From positions 15,757,001 to 15,821,000 of the forward strand of contig NC_046683.1 in NCBI RefSeq assembly GCF_009870125.1: 64,000 nt of DNA. The letters are read 5' to 3'. This document shows positions 35,827-47,270 of the stretch, in pieces (the stretch's first letter is position 1; the number at the start of each line of letters is the position of its first letter). The translations under genes were made by a program, and so were the position numbers. Under the pieces are notes generated by a model. The model saw nothing but the letters and a program-made list of their open reading frames with translations. It did no database searches and had not been told where the DNA came from. Source of the DNA: Drosophila pseudoobscura (lineage: Eukaryota > Arthropoda > Insecta > Diptera > Drosophilidae).

Positions 35827-36194
35827 TTAATAGATTAGAAGATTGATGTACATCTTAGAGAGCTGAGCTATATGGGCATCGGTTTCTGAAGTATAGTGCA
35901 TTTCTTGGAGCACCATTAGCAACGATATCGTGGAACTGTGACTCTCCGGAACGGAACGGAGCTCGTTGAAAGCCATTTCGATTCTAGTTATTTGTGCCTT
36001 TTTTCTTAAATCAGATTCCTAAGTGGATTATGTATTGTATATACAAGCAACAGTTTTTCCTTTTCGCGGATAAATCGCAAGGAGAAGGCCATGCGCTCCA
36101 AGAAGGAGAGACGCTAGGGGAATATTGCATTGGAGAGTCTGCGGAGTATGCACAGATCGGTAGGAGAGAGCCTCCGATGGGCTAATCCCGACGA
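35827..36194 (-). pseudogene. Decayed minus-strand gene, unit 3
   Basis: Same as unit 2. Confidence 0.35.
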
Positions 36195-36603
36195 ACAACT
36201 TGGCTAAAAGCTTTAGGAAAACTCAAGGAAGGCGCAAAAGAGTAAAGTAAAGATGCCATTCGAAACATTAGGCGCGAGACAAACCAGACCCAGAACCAGA
36301 CCCGAACAGATTTAAATGCAAGCATGTACCATCCATAGCTTTATTTATTGTTCATCAAACACATTGAACTTCGTATGTGGAGTAGAGCTAATTGGTTCGG
36401 CGGGATGTTGATGGTCCATCGTCTAAACTAAGTCAAATAAGGAACTTGATATTCATGTGCATGTTGTGGTAATTTTGAGAAGTTAGCAATAGAAGTTTGC
36501 CCTTTGGGAAGTCGTCTTTTTGGGCTGTGAAAAAAATAAATTAAAAAATCATATCATATTAATTTGTCGGAGGCTTTTACCTTTAATTGAATGGTTTGTT
36601 TTC

Positions 36604-37773
36604 CTATTCTTTAGCGGGAGCTGGGGTATTCCCTTGTTTGGCTTCAACGAGGTTGTTATACGTGGCTTCGTCCATGGCGTTGCGTAGATTTGGATTGATG
36701 TTTTTAGTGTTGGCCTTGTAAATTTTGACCTCATTGCAGAAATCTGGCCAGAAGTCTTCCCCCTCAGCTAAGTTGAGCACCGTTTGGAAGCGCTCGTAAA
36801 TGATCGTGGCCTCTTGACGAATGATTTTGGCCTGTGCCTTGAACGCAGCCTCATAGGAGGCGTCCATCTTCCAGACTTTCAAATTTCCCACATATCGTCG
36901 CATCGAACGGATCGTTTCCACACTTTGTGGATTACGCAGCAGCATTAGCTTGGTCAAATCCAATTTTTTTAATAGCTTCAGGATCGTAAAGCAATGTCTC
37001 AAATTAGCTCGACGCAGGTTCAAGCAGCAGCGAACCACTCCGGTTAGCTGAATTAAGTTCCGCTCTATAAACATAGCTGTCTCCTGTTTTTTGATCTCCT
37101 CTCGTAGTTTCACTTCTTCCTGCTTGGTCGTCTCGTTGGAAGAGGGTTCAGCGACGACACGTCCTGGAAGCGATCTGGGATCTTTTTGTCCTGACAACAA
37201 CTGCAGCTTCAGTAGATTGGCCTCTTTACGCGACTCATCCATCCAGGACTGCTCCGCAGCGGCATTTTCAAATCTCTTCGGCTTGTTGTAGTTGATGTTG
37301 ATGCCGAAGACTTTGGATGGAGGCATATACAGCAACAGCATATCATTTTCTTTATTCTGTGTCGAAAACATTTTGTATTTTGAATTGTATTCTAAATTGT
37401 CATCTTGAACTGATTTACTTACGTTTGCTGGGTGTGATTGCTTTTGGTTGTTTGCAGTTTCTTGTTGCACAGTGGTCGCCTTCTCGGCCACTTCATTAAT
37501 TTGTATCATAGCCCTGCGGAAATCGGCTTGCTTCAGGTGATGTTCAGTGGAATACTCTTCCTTAAGCTTGAGGTATGGCGTGAGGTTTTTCAGTAGTATG
37601 TAGCCGATCTGTCCCGAGCCATAAAAGCTCACAGTGTACTGCTTCTTCCTATTAACATCATGGGTAATCACTGCCGGCCATGGTTTGTAGCCCCGCACTT
37701 TGGCAAACACCAAATCGCCAATTTTGAACGATTTGCAAGTTTCTTGCTTAGCCATTTTCGATAAAGTATTCAT
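36604..37773 (-). CDS. PWWP/IBD-like protein (JASPer/LEDGF-like), copy 3
   Basis: Protein identical to copies 1, 2 and 5. Confidence 0.9.
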   Translation of the reverse strand: MNTLSKMAKQETCKSFKIGDLVFAKVRGYKPWPAVITHDVNRKKQYTVSFYGSGQIGYILLKNLTPYLKLKEEYSTEHHLKQADFRRAMIQINEVAEKATTVQQETANNQKQSHPANVSKSVQDDNLEYNSKYKMFSTQNKENDMLLLYMPPSKVFGININYNKPKRFENAAAEQSWMDESRKEANLLKLQLLSGQKDPRSLPGRVVAEPSSNETTKQEEVKLREEIKKQETAMFIERNLIQLTGVVRCCLNLRRANLRHCFTILKLLKKLDLTKLMLLRNPQSVETIRSMRRYVGNLKVWKMDASYEAAFKAQAKIIRQEATIIYERFQTVLNLAEGEDFWPDFCNEVKIYKANTKNINPNLRNAMDEATYNNLVEAKQGNTPAPAKE

Positions 37774-38130
37774 CTTGCTTTACACACGTTTTTCTCTGTT
37801 AATCACAATCACAATCTCGACGTGACGAATGGAATGCTTGTGCAGATTTTATGTCCGGCTCTCAAAAAATCGTTATCGTTTCTCTGCCACTATCCCGATT
37901 CATCCGAGTTTGTTTCATCCGCTGTTTTCATCATTGAGGAATGTAGAAAAAGGAAAATTAAGAGCTTGCATTTCAAAGATAATTTTAATTTATATTTTTT
38001 ATACATATAATCAAGGTCTGGTGCATAACACACCTATCAGTATATAATAACTAACATTTATACAGGCGTTTTCCGTAAAGACCAAGGATGTTTTGTGAAC
38101 ATAAATAAAATAAAAACATAAAATAAAAGT

Positions 38131-38265
38131 TTATTTCAGTGGGAAAACATAGAAGTATTTCCCTTTTTTCCTTCTGTACCAATTTAATATTCTTATTTTT
38201 CTTATTAGCTCTGTATTATATGCAAAAAAAAGTTTTGAATCGTCGTCGTCCGATATTTGACTCAT
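38131..38265 (-). CDS. Small MSQ ORF, copy 3
   Basis: Same product as copy 2. Confidence 0.3.
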   Translation of the reverse strand: MSQISDDDDSKLFFAYNTELIRKIRILNWYRRKKGKYFYVFPLK

Positions 38266-38916
38266 ATCGGCACGAGCAAGCGATACATTTACTATCAGTG
38301 GAAACGAAACAAAATTTCAAAATATGTTTGGCGATATTGCTATTTTAATAATTCTCGTATTTATAATGCTAATACATATATGCCTGACCTTCTGACTTCA
38401 CTGACTGCCTATGCAGGTGTTTTCTAATTGCACAATTCCCTTTTCATTGCCTGTGAGCTCTCATGCAAGAAACGAACACACACGTTAGAGCCTTGGCTGT
38501 AATTCTTTTGTCCTCTTTCTCCCCTAGATCTAGATTTCCATACGTACCCAAGGTGAAAGACTCAAGCTTAGGACTGCGTGGCAGCCGGTGTGACCAGATG
38601 TGCATGCTCTACGGTTACACTGTTATGTATTTGCTCACAAATAAAACCAGTTTAAATTCAAATATTGTATGAAAAGAAGCCGGAATTTACTATTTGTGGG
38701 TGCTGCAGGACGACAATGTACTGCGAAATCTCCTCAGTATTGGATAAACCCGTTCTTACATAACATAGATCCTAGAAATGAATAAATTGAATATCAGTAT
38801 AACCGGCTCCCTTAATTATATTCAATTTGTCTTCATTATTGCATTTTTCTAGCCGCCTTTTCATCGACGAAAATAAGAATATATCTGTTTCATCGAAATC
38901 ACCGATAGTACCCTTG

Positions 38917-39153
38917 ATGGTTGTCTTTGACACTTCTAACTGTATGAATTGCGAACACACACACAGAATGCCAGAGCTCGTGATCATGATAATCTTGGTC
39001 CTCGTAGCCTTTGCTTGGATTGGAGCAAACGTCAACAATCTTCTGTTGATGTACTTGGCCGCTCTTCTCATTGCCATTTGGACTGGTCTGCATGGTAAAC
39101 ACGTCAAGATCATCAGCCGGAAAACTGTATGCGGCAAACCGAAGCTGCAGTAG
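38917..39153 (+). CDS. ARL6IP1-like hairpin ORF, copy 3
   Basis: Identical product to copies 1 and 2. Confidence 0.5.
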   Translation: MVVFDTSNCMNCEHTHRMPELVIMIILVLVAFAWIGANVNNLLLMYLAALLIAIWTGLHGKHVKIISRKTVCGKPKLQ

Positions 39154-39821
39154 AGAGCCGATCGCTTCTTATACACCACATACATAAGATCATCGACTTG
39201 CCATCATATGTGCCGAAATAAACTAGAGATTGGTAAGTGGCTAATGAAATAATTTGAAAAGATCCATGCATTAAAAGTGTTTTTTTATCAGTTGTTATAC
39301 TTTGCTCATCGACACTATGCCACTGCTACATTCGAAGGATGCGAATATATTCTCCAGGGAGACTGTAGCGATTCTGCAGCACTTGGATATGAAGCGAACC
39401 TAGAACGAATGTTTCCGCTCAACAACAACCACTTAACAATTACTTATTACTAATTACATACAGGCTTCGATCCATTCAATTTTGAAATTCAATAAAACGC
39501 AAAATCGCTAAAATTCCACGAACTAAAACATGGTGTACGGGTCTTATGACTAGCAACTAATATTCAGAATGGCTCGTATGTATATGAACATGGTAATGAT
39601 GTTCCATAAAGTATACAGTTTATAAAAATAATGATACATTTTCAGGTATATGAATAATGAAGATATGTATGATTTCCTGTCATGGATTTTGTACATTTTT
39701 TTATTTGAGTCGCTGGACCTCATAAAGAGCTTTCGAATGCATTGAATTTCAATTGTTTATGAATAAAATGTACAAATAACACAAGCAGCAGGTTGACGAA
39801 GACTGACTCAAGTGTTGCAGC

Positions 39822-40757
39822 ATGCGTACAAGCTGGTACAGAATCGTGCGTTACCCAACACTGGTGGCGGATGGCTCTGGAACTTTCTGGAAGATATTGG
39901 TAAAAGAAGAAATCGATTGAGTGTCCACATTTGTGAGTAGTTTTTTATGATATACTCTTAGCCGTAATTAATTAACGTATCGTTTTAGGACGACCCATTG
40001 GCCAACCGTTTGTGTGTTCCTCACCGGGCTCAATAAAAGCGCCCATTGCCCACCATCACGTCAACTGGAACCCACGAGATGTCTTCAATGAAACAGCTAA
40101 GCAGCTATTTTGCCATTTTGCGAAGCTGCTGAATGTTAAAGATTTAGTTGCCAGAGGTCCAGACGGATGAAGTGCGCCTGTCACGCGCAGCCGTTGCTCA
40201 GCTCATGGCGCGGAGCCACCGCTTTTCTACAGATTGCTGAAGACGCTATGGAGAAAAGCATTGCAATCTCGCAGCTCATGGCTTATAATATAAAGCTGTT
40301 CATGTATGATACCCAGAAGAACAACTTTATCCATTGGCACACATTTGATCGATACATAAAGGACTAAAGGAACATGTATGTACATTTTTTTTTCAATCTA
40401 TTCGTTTTTAAAGAGATTGACAAGCATATTCCATGTAATTTATTTAGTGATCTATCGGTACAGCGTCCATCAATGATATACGGGAATGGCAGCTCCCAGG
40501 AGAAACTCAACAAGATATTTCCCACTCTAAAAAGGATCCGAGTCAGTCGCATAATGATAGACTTGTGCGGGGAAATCCAAAGGAATGGTAATCAAAGGTA
40601 TTTTCCTTTTACGCATCTCCCTGCTGCACTGCATGTCCACCATTTCGCGGGCAAAGAGACCCTGCTCCAGGTGACGCTCTCTTGGCGTTATGTGCAGCAT
40701 TATGTGGCGATATGTGTTATGTGGCGAATTCTGGAAGCTGTTGGAGAAGGGAATTAG
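39822..40757 (+). pseudogene. Decayed plus-strand gene, unit 4
   Basis: Carries the private 14-bp deletion, which adds a further frame change to those shared by the other units. It shares CTGTTCATG (about 40298) with unit 5. Confidence 0.4.
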
Positions 40758-41144
40758 CCTCAAGCATCTATTTATTACCTGTTTATCCGCTGAGCTATTG
40801 ACTCAACTGCCTTCTTACTCGTTGCAGATTTTTGCCAGTCTTATGGCAGCTGGGAAATGATTACATGGACTGTTGCAAGCGTGGAGCTGCTTTGGTATAC
40901 CCTTGCCAGACAGAGAGGCCTGACTGATTAAAAGCCAGAAAGCAGGAGACGCTCTTAGGATGCTGTGTTGGTCACAGGAATACCTGAAAGTATGCCGAAG
41001 GTGGCCATAGGCCAAACCTCTTTCGGCCATCGAAATCGATGTTGTGTAGAAGCAAAGGCTATAGACTATAGGTCAAACGCATAAAACCCAAATTTAATAA
41101 AAAAGGCACCGTCAATGTCTTAAAACAGTCTTAACTGTCTTAAC

Positions 41145-41512
41145 TTAATAGATTAGAAGATTGATGTACATCTTAGAGAGCTGAGCTATATGGGCATCGG
41201 TTTCTGAAGTATAGTGCATTTCTTGGAGCACCATTAGCAACGATATCGTGGAACTGTGACTCTCCGGAACGGAACGGAGCTCGTTGAAAGCCATTTCGAT
41301 TCTAGTTATTTGTGCCTTTTTTCTTAAATCAGATTCCTAAGTGGATTATGTATTGTATATACAAGCAACAGTTTTTCCTTTTCGCGGATAAATCGCAAGG
41401 AGAAGGCCATGCGCTCCAAGAAGGAGAGACGCTAGGGGAATATTGCATTGGAGAGTCTGCGGAGTATGCACAGATCGGTAGGAGAGAGCCTCCGATGGGC
41501 TAATCCCGACGA
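41145..41512 (-). pseudogene. Decayed minus-strand gene, unit 4
   Basis: Same stop and frame change as in the other units. Confidence 0.35.
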
Positions 41513-41921
41513 ACAACTTGGCTAAAAGCTTTAGGAAAACTCAAGGAAGGCGCAAAAGAGTAAAGTAAAGATGCCATTCGAAACATTAGGCGCGAGACAA
41601 ACCAGACCCAGAACCAGACCCGAACAGATTTAAATGCAAGCATGTACCATCCATAGCTTTATTTATTGTTCATCAAACACATTGAACTTCGTATGTGGAG
41701 TAGAGTTAATTGGTTCGGCGGGATGTTGATGGTCCATCGTCTAAACTAAGTCAAATAAGGAACTTGATATTCATGTGCATGTTGTGGTAATTTTGTGAAG
41801 TTAGCAATAGAAGTTTGCCCTTTGGGAAGTCGTCTTTTTGGGCTGTGAAACAAATAAATTAAAAAATCATATCATATTAATTTGTCAGAGGCTTTTACCT
41901 TTAATTGAATGGTTTGTTTTC

Positions 41922-43091
41922 CTATTCTTTAGCGGGAGCTGGGGTATTCCCTTGTTTGGCTTCAACGAGGTTGTTATACGTGGCTTCGTCCATGGCGTTG
42001 CGTAGATTTGGATTGATGTTTTTAGTGTTGGCCTTGTAAATTTTGACCTCATTGCAGAAATCTGGCCAGAAGTCTTCCCCCGCAGCTAAGTTGAGCACCG
42101 TTTGGAAGCGCTCGTAAATGATCGTGGCCTCTTGACGAATGATTTCGGCCTGTGCATTGAACGCAGCCTCATCGGAGGCGTCCATCTTCCAGACTTTCAA
42201 ATTTCCCACATATCGTCGCATCGAACGGATCGTTTCCACACTTTGTGGATTACGCAGCAGCATTAGCTTGGTCAAATCCAATTTTTTTAATAGCTTCAGG
42301 ATCGTAAAGCAATGTCTCAAATTAGCTCGACGCAGGTTCAAGCAGCAGCGAACCACTCCGGCTAGCTGAATTAAGTTCCGCTCTATAAACATAGCTGTCT
42401 CCTGTTTTTTGATCTCCTCTCGTAGTTTCACTTCTTCCTGCTTGGTCGTCTCGTTGGAAGAGGGTTCAGCGACGACACGTCCTGGAAGCGATCTGGGATC
42501 TTTTTGTCCTGACAACAACTGCAGCTTCAGTAGATTGGCCTCTTTACGCGACTCATCCATCCAGGACTGCTCCGCAGCGGCATTTTCAAATCTCTTCGGC
42601 TTGTTGTAGTTGATGTTGATGCCGAAGACTTTGGATGGAGGCATATACAGCAACAGCATATCATTTTCTTTATTCTGTGTCGAAAACATTTTGTATTTTG
42701 AATTGTATTCTAAATTGTCATCTTGAACTGATTTACTTACGTTTGCTGGGTGTGATTGCTTTTGGTTGTTTGCAGTTTCTTGTTGCACAGTGGTCGCCTT
42801 CTCGGCCACTTCATTAATTTGTATCATAGCCCTGCGGAAATCGGCTTGCTTCAGGTGATGTTCAGTGGAATACTCTTCCTTAAGCTTGAGGTATGGCGTG
42901 AGGTTTTTCAGTAGTATGTAGCCGATCTGTCCCGAGCCATAAAAGCTCACAGTGTACTGCTTCTTCCTATTAACATCATGGGTAATCACTGCCGGCCATG
43001 GTTTGTAGCCCCGCACTTTGGCAAACACCAAATCGCCAATTTTGAACGATTTGCAAGTTTCTTGCTTAGCCATTTTCGATAAAGTATTCAT
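41922..43091 (-). CDS. PWWP/IBD-like protein (JASPer/LEDGF-like), copy 4, variant IBD
   Basis: Intact 389-codon frame with five residues unlike the other copies: T244A, Y307D, K312N, K316E and E337A. All fall in the IBD-like helical domain, the part that in LEDGF binds partner peptides. I found no silent difference from unit 3 between 42081 and 42362. The net effect is loss of two lysines and an added acidic charge, so partner binding could differ. The PWWP domain is unchanged. The cluster could be a conversion tract from a diverged paralogue, or the older state lost from the other copies. Confidence 0.9.
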   Translation of the reverse strand: MNTLSKMAKQETCKSFKIGDLVFAKVRGYKPWPAVITHDVNRKKQYTVSFYGSGQIGYILLKNLTPYLKLKEEYSTEHHLKQADFRRAMIQINEVAEKATTVQQETANNQKQSHPANVSKSVQDDNLEYNSKYKMFSTQNKENDMLLLYMPPSKVFGININYNKPKRFENAAAEQSWMDESRKEANLLKLQLLSGQKDPRSLPGRVVAEPSSNETTKQEEVKLREEIKKQETAMFIERNLIQLAGVVRCCLNLRRANLRHCFTILKLLKKLDLTKLMLLRNPQSVETIRSMRRYVGNLKVWKMDASDEAAFNAQAEIIRQEATIIYERFQTVLNLAAGEDFWPDFCNEVKIYKANTKNINPNLRNAMDEATYNNLVEAKQGNTPAPAKE

Positions 43092-43448
43092 CTTGCTTTA
43101 CACACGTTTTTCTCTGTTAATCACAATCACAATCTCGACGTGACGAATGGAATGCTTGTGCAGATTTTATGTCCGGCTCTCAAAAAATCGTTATCGTTTC
43201 TCTGCCACTATCCCGATTCATCCGAGTTTGTTTCATCCGCTGTTTTCATCATTGAGGAATGTAGAAAAAGGAAAATTAAGAGCTTGCATTTCAAAGATAA
43301 TTTTAATTTATATTTTTTATACATATAATCAAGGTCTGGTGCATAACACACCTATCAGTATATAATAACTAACATTTATACAGGCGTTTTCCGTAAAGAC
43401 CAAGGATGTTTTGTGAACATAAATAAAATAAAAACATAAAATAAAAGT

Positions 43449-43583
43449 TTATTTCAGTGGGAAAACATAGAAGTATTTCCCTTTTTTCCTTCTGTACCAA
43501 TTTAATATTCTTATTTTTCTTATTAGCTCTGTATTATATGCAAAAAAAAGTTTTGGATCGTCGTCGTCCGATATTTGACTCAT
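43449..43583 (-). CDS. Small MSQ ORF, copy 4 (proline variant)
   Basis: Serine 10 is replaced by proline (DDDDPKLFF), which makes this copy closer to the MSQ start at 9.9 kb (DDDPKLF). That suggests proline is the older state. Confidence 0.3.
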   Translation of the reverse strand: MSQISDDDDPKLFFAYNTELIRKIRILNWYRRKKGKYFYVFPLK

Positions 43584-44248
43584 ATCGGCGCGAGCAAGCG
43601 ATACATTTACTATCAGTGGAAACGAAACAAAATTTCAAAATATGTTTGGCTGTTTTATAACAGCGATTGTGCTATTTTAATAATTCTCGTATTTATAATG
43701 CTAATACATATATGCCTGACCTTCTGACTTCACTGACTGCCTAAGCAGGTGTTTTCTAATAGCACAATTCCCTTTTCATTGCCTGAGAGCTCTCATGCAA
43801 GAAACGAACACACACGTTAGAGCCTTGGCTGTAATTCTTTTGTCCTCTTTCTCCCCTAGATCTAGATTTCCATACGTACCCAAGGTGAAAGACTCAAGCT
43901 TAGGACTGCGTGGCAGCCGGTGTGACCAGATGTGCATGCTCTACGGTTACACTGTTATGTATTTGCTCACAAATAAAACCAGTTTAAATTCAAATATTGT
44001 ATGAAAAGAAGCCGGAATTTACTATTTGTGGGTGCTGCAGGACGACAATGTACTGCGAAATCTCCTCAGTATTGGATAAACCCGTTCTTACATAACATAG
44101 ATCCTAGAAATGAATAAATTGAATATCAATATAACCGGCTCCCTTAATTATATTCAATTTGTCTTCATTATTGCATTTTTCTAGCCGCCTTTTCATCGAC
44201 GAAAATAAGAATATATCTGTTTCATCGAAATCACCGATAGTACCCTTG

Positions 44249-44485
44249 ATGGTTGTCTTTGACACTTCTAATTGTATGAATTGCGAACACACACACAGAA
44301 TGCCAGAGCTCGTGATCATGATAAGCTTGGTCCTCGTAGCCTTTGCTTGGATTGGAGCAAACGTCAACAATCTTCTGTTGATGTACTTGGCCGCTCTTCT
44401 CATTGCCATTTGGACTGGTCTGCATGGTAAACACGTCAAGATCATCAGCCGGAAAACTGTATGCGGCAAACCGAAGCTGCAGTAG
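44249..44485 (+). CDS. ARL6IP1-like hairpin ORF, copy 4
   Basis: One replacement (isoleucine to serine at MIISLVL in the first hydrophobic run) and a silent asparagine codon change, both shared with copy 5 only. Confidence 0.5.
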   Translation: MVVFDTSNCMNCEHTHRMPELVIMISLVLVAFAWIGANVNNLLLMYLAALLIAIWTGLHGKHVKIISRKTVCGKPKLQ

Positions 44486-45153
44486 AGAGCCGATCGCTTC
44501 TTATACACCACATACATAAGATCATCGACTTGCCATCATATGTGCCGAAATAAACTAGAGATTGGTAAGTGGCTAATGAAATAATTTGAAAAGATCCATG
44601 CATTAAAAGTGTTTTTTTATCAGTTGTTATACTTTGCTCATCGACACTATGCCACTGCTACATTCGAAGGATGCGAATATATTCTCCAGGGAGACTGTAG
44701 CGATTCTGCAGCACTTGGATATGAAGCGAACCTAGAACGAATGTTTCCGCTCAACAACAACCACTTAACAATTACTTATTACTAATTACATACAGGCTTC
44801 GATCCATTCAATTTTGAAATTCAATAAAACGCAAAATCGCTAAAATTCCACGAACTAAAACATGGTGTACGGGTCTTATGACTAGCAACTAATATTCAGA
44901 ATGGCTCGTATGTATATGAACATGGTAATGATGTTCCATAAAGTATACAGTTTATAAAAATAATGATACATTTTCAGGTATATGAATAATGAAGATATGT
45001 ATGATTTCCTGTCATGGATTTTGTACATTTTTTTATTTGAGTCGATGGACCTCATAAAGAGCTTTCGAATGCATTGAATTTCAATTGTTTATGAATAAAA
45101 TGTACAAATAACACAAGCAGCAGGTTGACGAAGACTGACTCAAGTGTTGCAGC

Positions 45154-46103
45154 ATGCGTACAAGCTGGTACAGAATCGTGCGTTACCCAACACTGGTGGC
45201 GGATGGCTCTGGAACTTTCTGGAAGATATTGGTAAAAGAAGAAATCGATTGAGTGTCCACATTTGTGAGTAGTTTTTTATGATATACTCTTAGCCGTAAT
45301 TAAATAACGTATCGTTTTAGGACGACCCATTGGCCAACCGTTTGTGTGTTCCTCACCGGCGTTTTTGTGCCGGGCTCAATAAAAGCGCCCATTGCCCACC
45401 ATCACGTCAACTGGAACCCACGAGATGTCTTCAATGAAACAGCTAAGCAGCTATTTTGCCATTTTGCGAAGCTGCTGAATGTTAAAGATTTAGTTGCCAG
45501 AGGTCCAGACGGATGAAGTGCGCCTGTCACGCGCAGCCGTTGCTCAGCTCATGGCGCGGAGCCACCGCTTTTCTACAGATTGCTGAAGACGCTATGGAGA
45601 AAAGCATTGCAATCTCGCAGCTCATGGCTTATAATATAAAGCTGTTCATGTATGATACCCAGAAGAACAACTTTATCCATTGGCACACATTTGATCGATA
45701 CATAAAGGACTAAAGGAACATGTATGTACATTTTTTTTTCAATCTATTCGTTTTTAAAGAGATTGACAAGCATATTCCATGTAATTTATTTAGTGATCTA
45801 TCGGTACAGCGTCCATCAATGATATACGGGAATGGCAGCTCCCAGGAGAAACTCAACAAGATATTTCCCACTCTAAAAAGGATCCGAGTCAGTCGCATAA
45901 TGATAGACTTGTGCGGGGAAATCCAAAGGAATGGTAATCAAAGGTATTTTCCTTTTACGCATCTCCCTGCTGCACTGCATGTCCACCATTTCGCGGGCAA
46001 AGAGACCCTGCTCCAGGTGACGCTCTCTTGGCGTTATGTGCAGCATTATGTGGCGATATGTGTTATGTGGCGAATTCTGGAAGCTGTTGGAGAAGGGAAT
46101 TAG
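45154..46103 (+). pseudogene. Decayed plus-strand gene, unit 5
   Basis: As unit 1, without the unit 4 deletion. Confidence 0.4.
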
Positions 46104-46493
46104 CCTCAAGCATCTATTTATTACCTGTTTATCCGCTGAGCTATTGACTCAACTGCCTTCTTACTCGTTGCAGATTTTTGCCAGTCTTATGGCAGCTGGG
46201 AAATGATTACATGGACTGTTGCAAGCGTGGAGCTGCTTTGGTATACCCTTGCCAGACAGAGAGGCCTGACTGATTAAAAGCCAGAAAGCAGGAGACGCTC
46301 TTAGGATGCTGTGTTGGTCACAGGAATACCTGAAAGTATGCCGAAGGTGGCCATAGGCCAAACCTCTTTAAACGGCCATCGAAATCGATGTTGTGTAGAA
46401 GCAAAGGCTATAGACTATAGGTCAAACGCATAAAACCCAAATTTAATAAAAAAGGCACCGTCAATGTCTTAAAACAGTCTTAACTGTCTTAAC

Positions 46494-46861
46494 TTAATAG
46501 ATTAGAAGATTGATGTACATCTTAGAGAGCTGAGCTATATGGGCATCGGTTTCTGAAGTATAGTGCATTTCTTGGAGCACCATTAGCAACGATATCGTGG
46601 AACTGTGACTCTCCGGAACGGAACGGAGCTCGTTGAAAGCCATTTCGATTCTAGTTATTTGTGCCTTTTTTCTTAAATCAGATTCCTAAGTGGATTATGT
46701 ATTGTATATACAAGCAACAGTTTTTCCTTTTCGCGGATAAATCGCAAGGAGAAGGCCATGCGCTCCAAGAAGGAGAGACGCTAGGGGAATATTGCATTGG
46801 AGAGTCTGCGGAGTATGCACAGATCGGTAGGAGAGAGCCTCCGATGGGCTAATCCCGACGA
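46494..46861 (-). pseudogene. Decayed minus-strand gene, unit 5
   Basis: Same state as the other units. Confidence 0.35.
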
Positions 46862-47270
46862 ACAACTTGGCTAAAAGCTTTAGGAAAACTCAAGGAAGGC
46901 GCAAAAGAGTAAAGTAAAGATGCCATTCGAAACATTAGGCGCGAGACAAACCAGACCCAGAACCAGACCCGAACAGATTTAAATGCAAGCATGTACCATC
47001 CATAGCTTTATTTATTGTTCATCAAACACATTGAACTTCGTATGTGGAGTAGAGTTAATTGGTTCGGCGGGATGTTGATGGTCCATCGTCTAAACTAAGT
47101 CAAATAAGGAACTTGATATTCATGTGCATGTTGTGGTAATTTTGTGAAGTTAGCAATAGAAGTTTGCCCTTTGGGAAGTCGTCTTTTTGGGCTGTGAAAC
47201 AAATAAATTAAAAAATCATATCATATTAATTTGTCAGAGGCTTTTACCTTTAATTGAATGGTTTGTTTTC

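Larger units (their letters stand above)
34378..39709. repeat. Array unit 3
   Basis: Matches unit 2 at every diagnostic site compared, except the right end, which has the TACATTTTTTTATT form shared with unit 4. Units 2 and 3 are therefore the youngest pair. Confidence 0.95.
39710..45041. repeat. Array unit 4 (most divergent)
   Basis: Unit 4 lacks 14 bp (GCGTTTTTGTGCCG) in the plus-strand gene block near 40027. Near 43651 it has a 19-bp TGTTTTATAACAGCGATTG in place of GATAT, which restores the unit length. Its PWWP gene carries the five replacement changes described below. It resembles units 2 and 3 at CTTTCGGCC, units 1 and 5 at GAGTTAATT and GTCAGAGG, and unit 5 alone across 43.5-44.5 kb. 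Confidence 0.95.
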
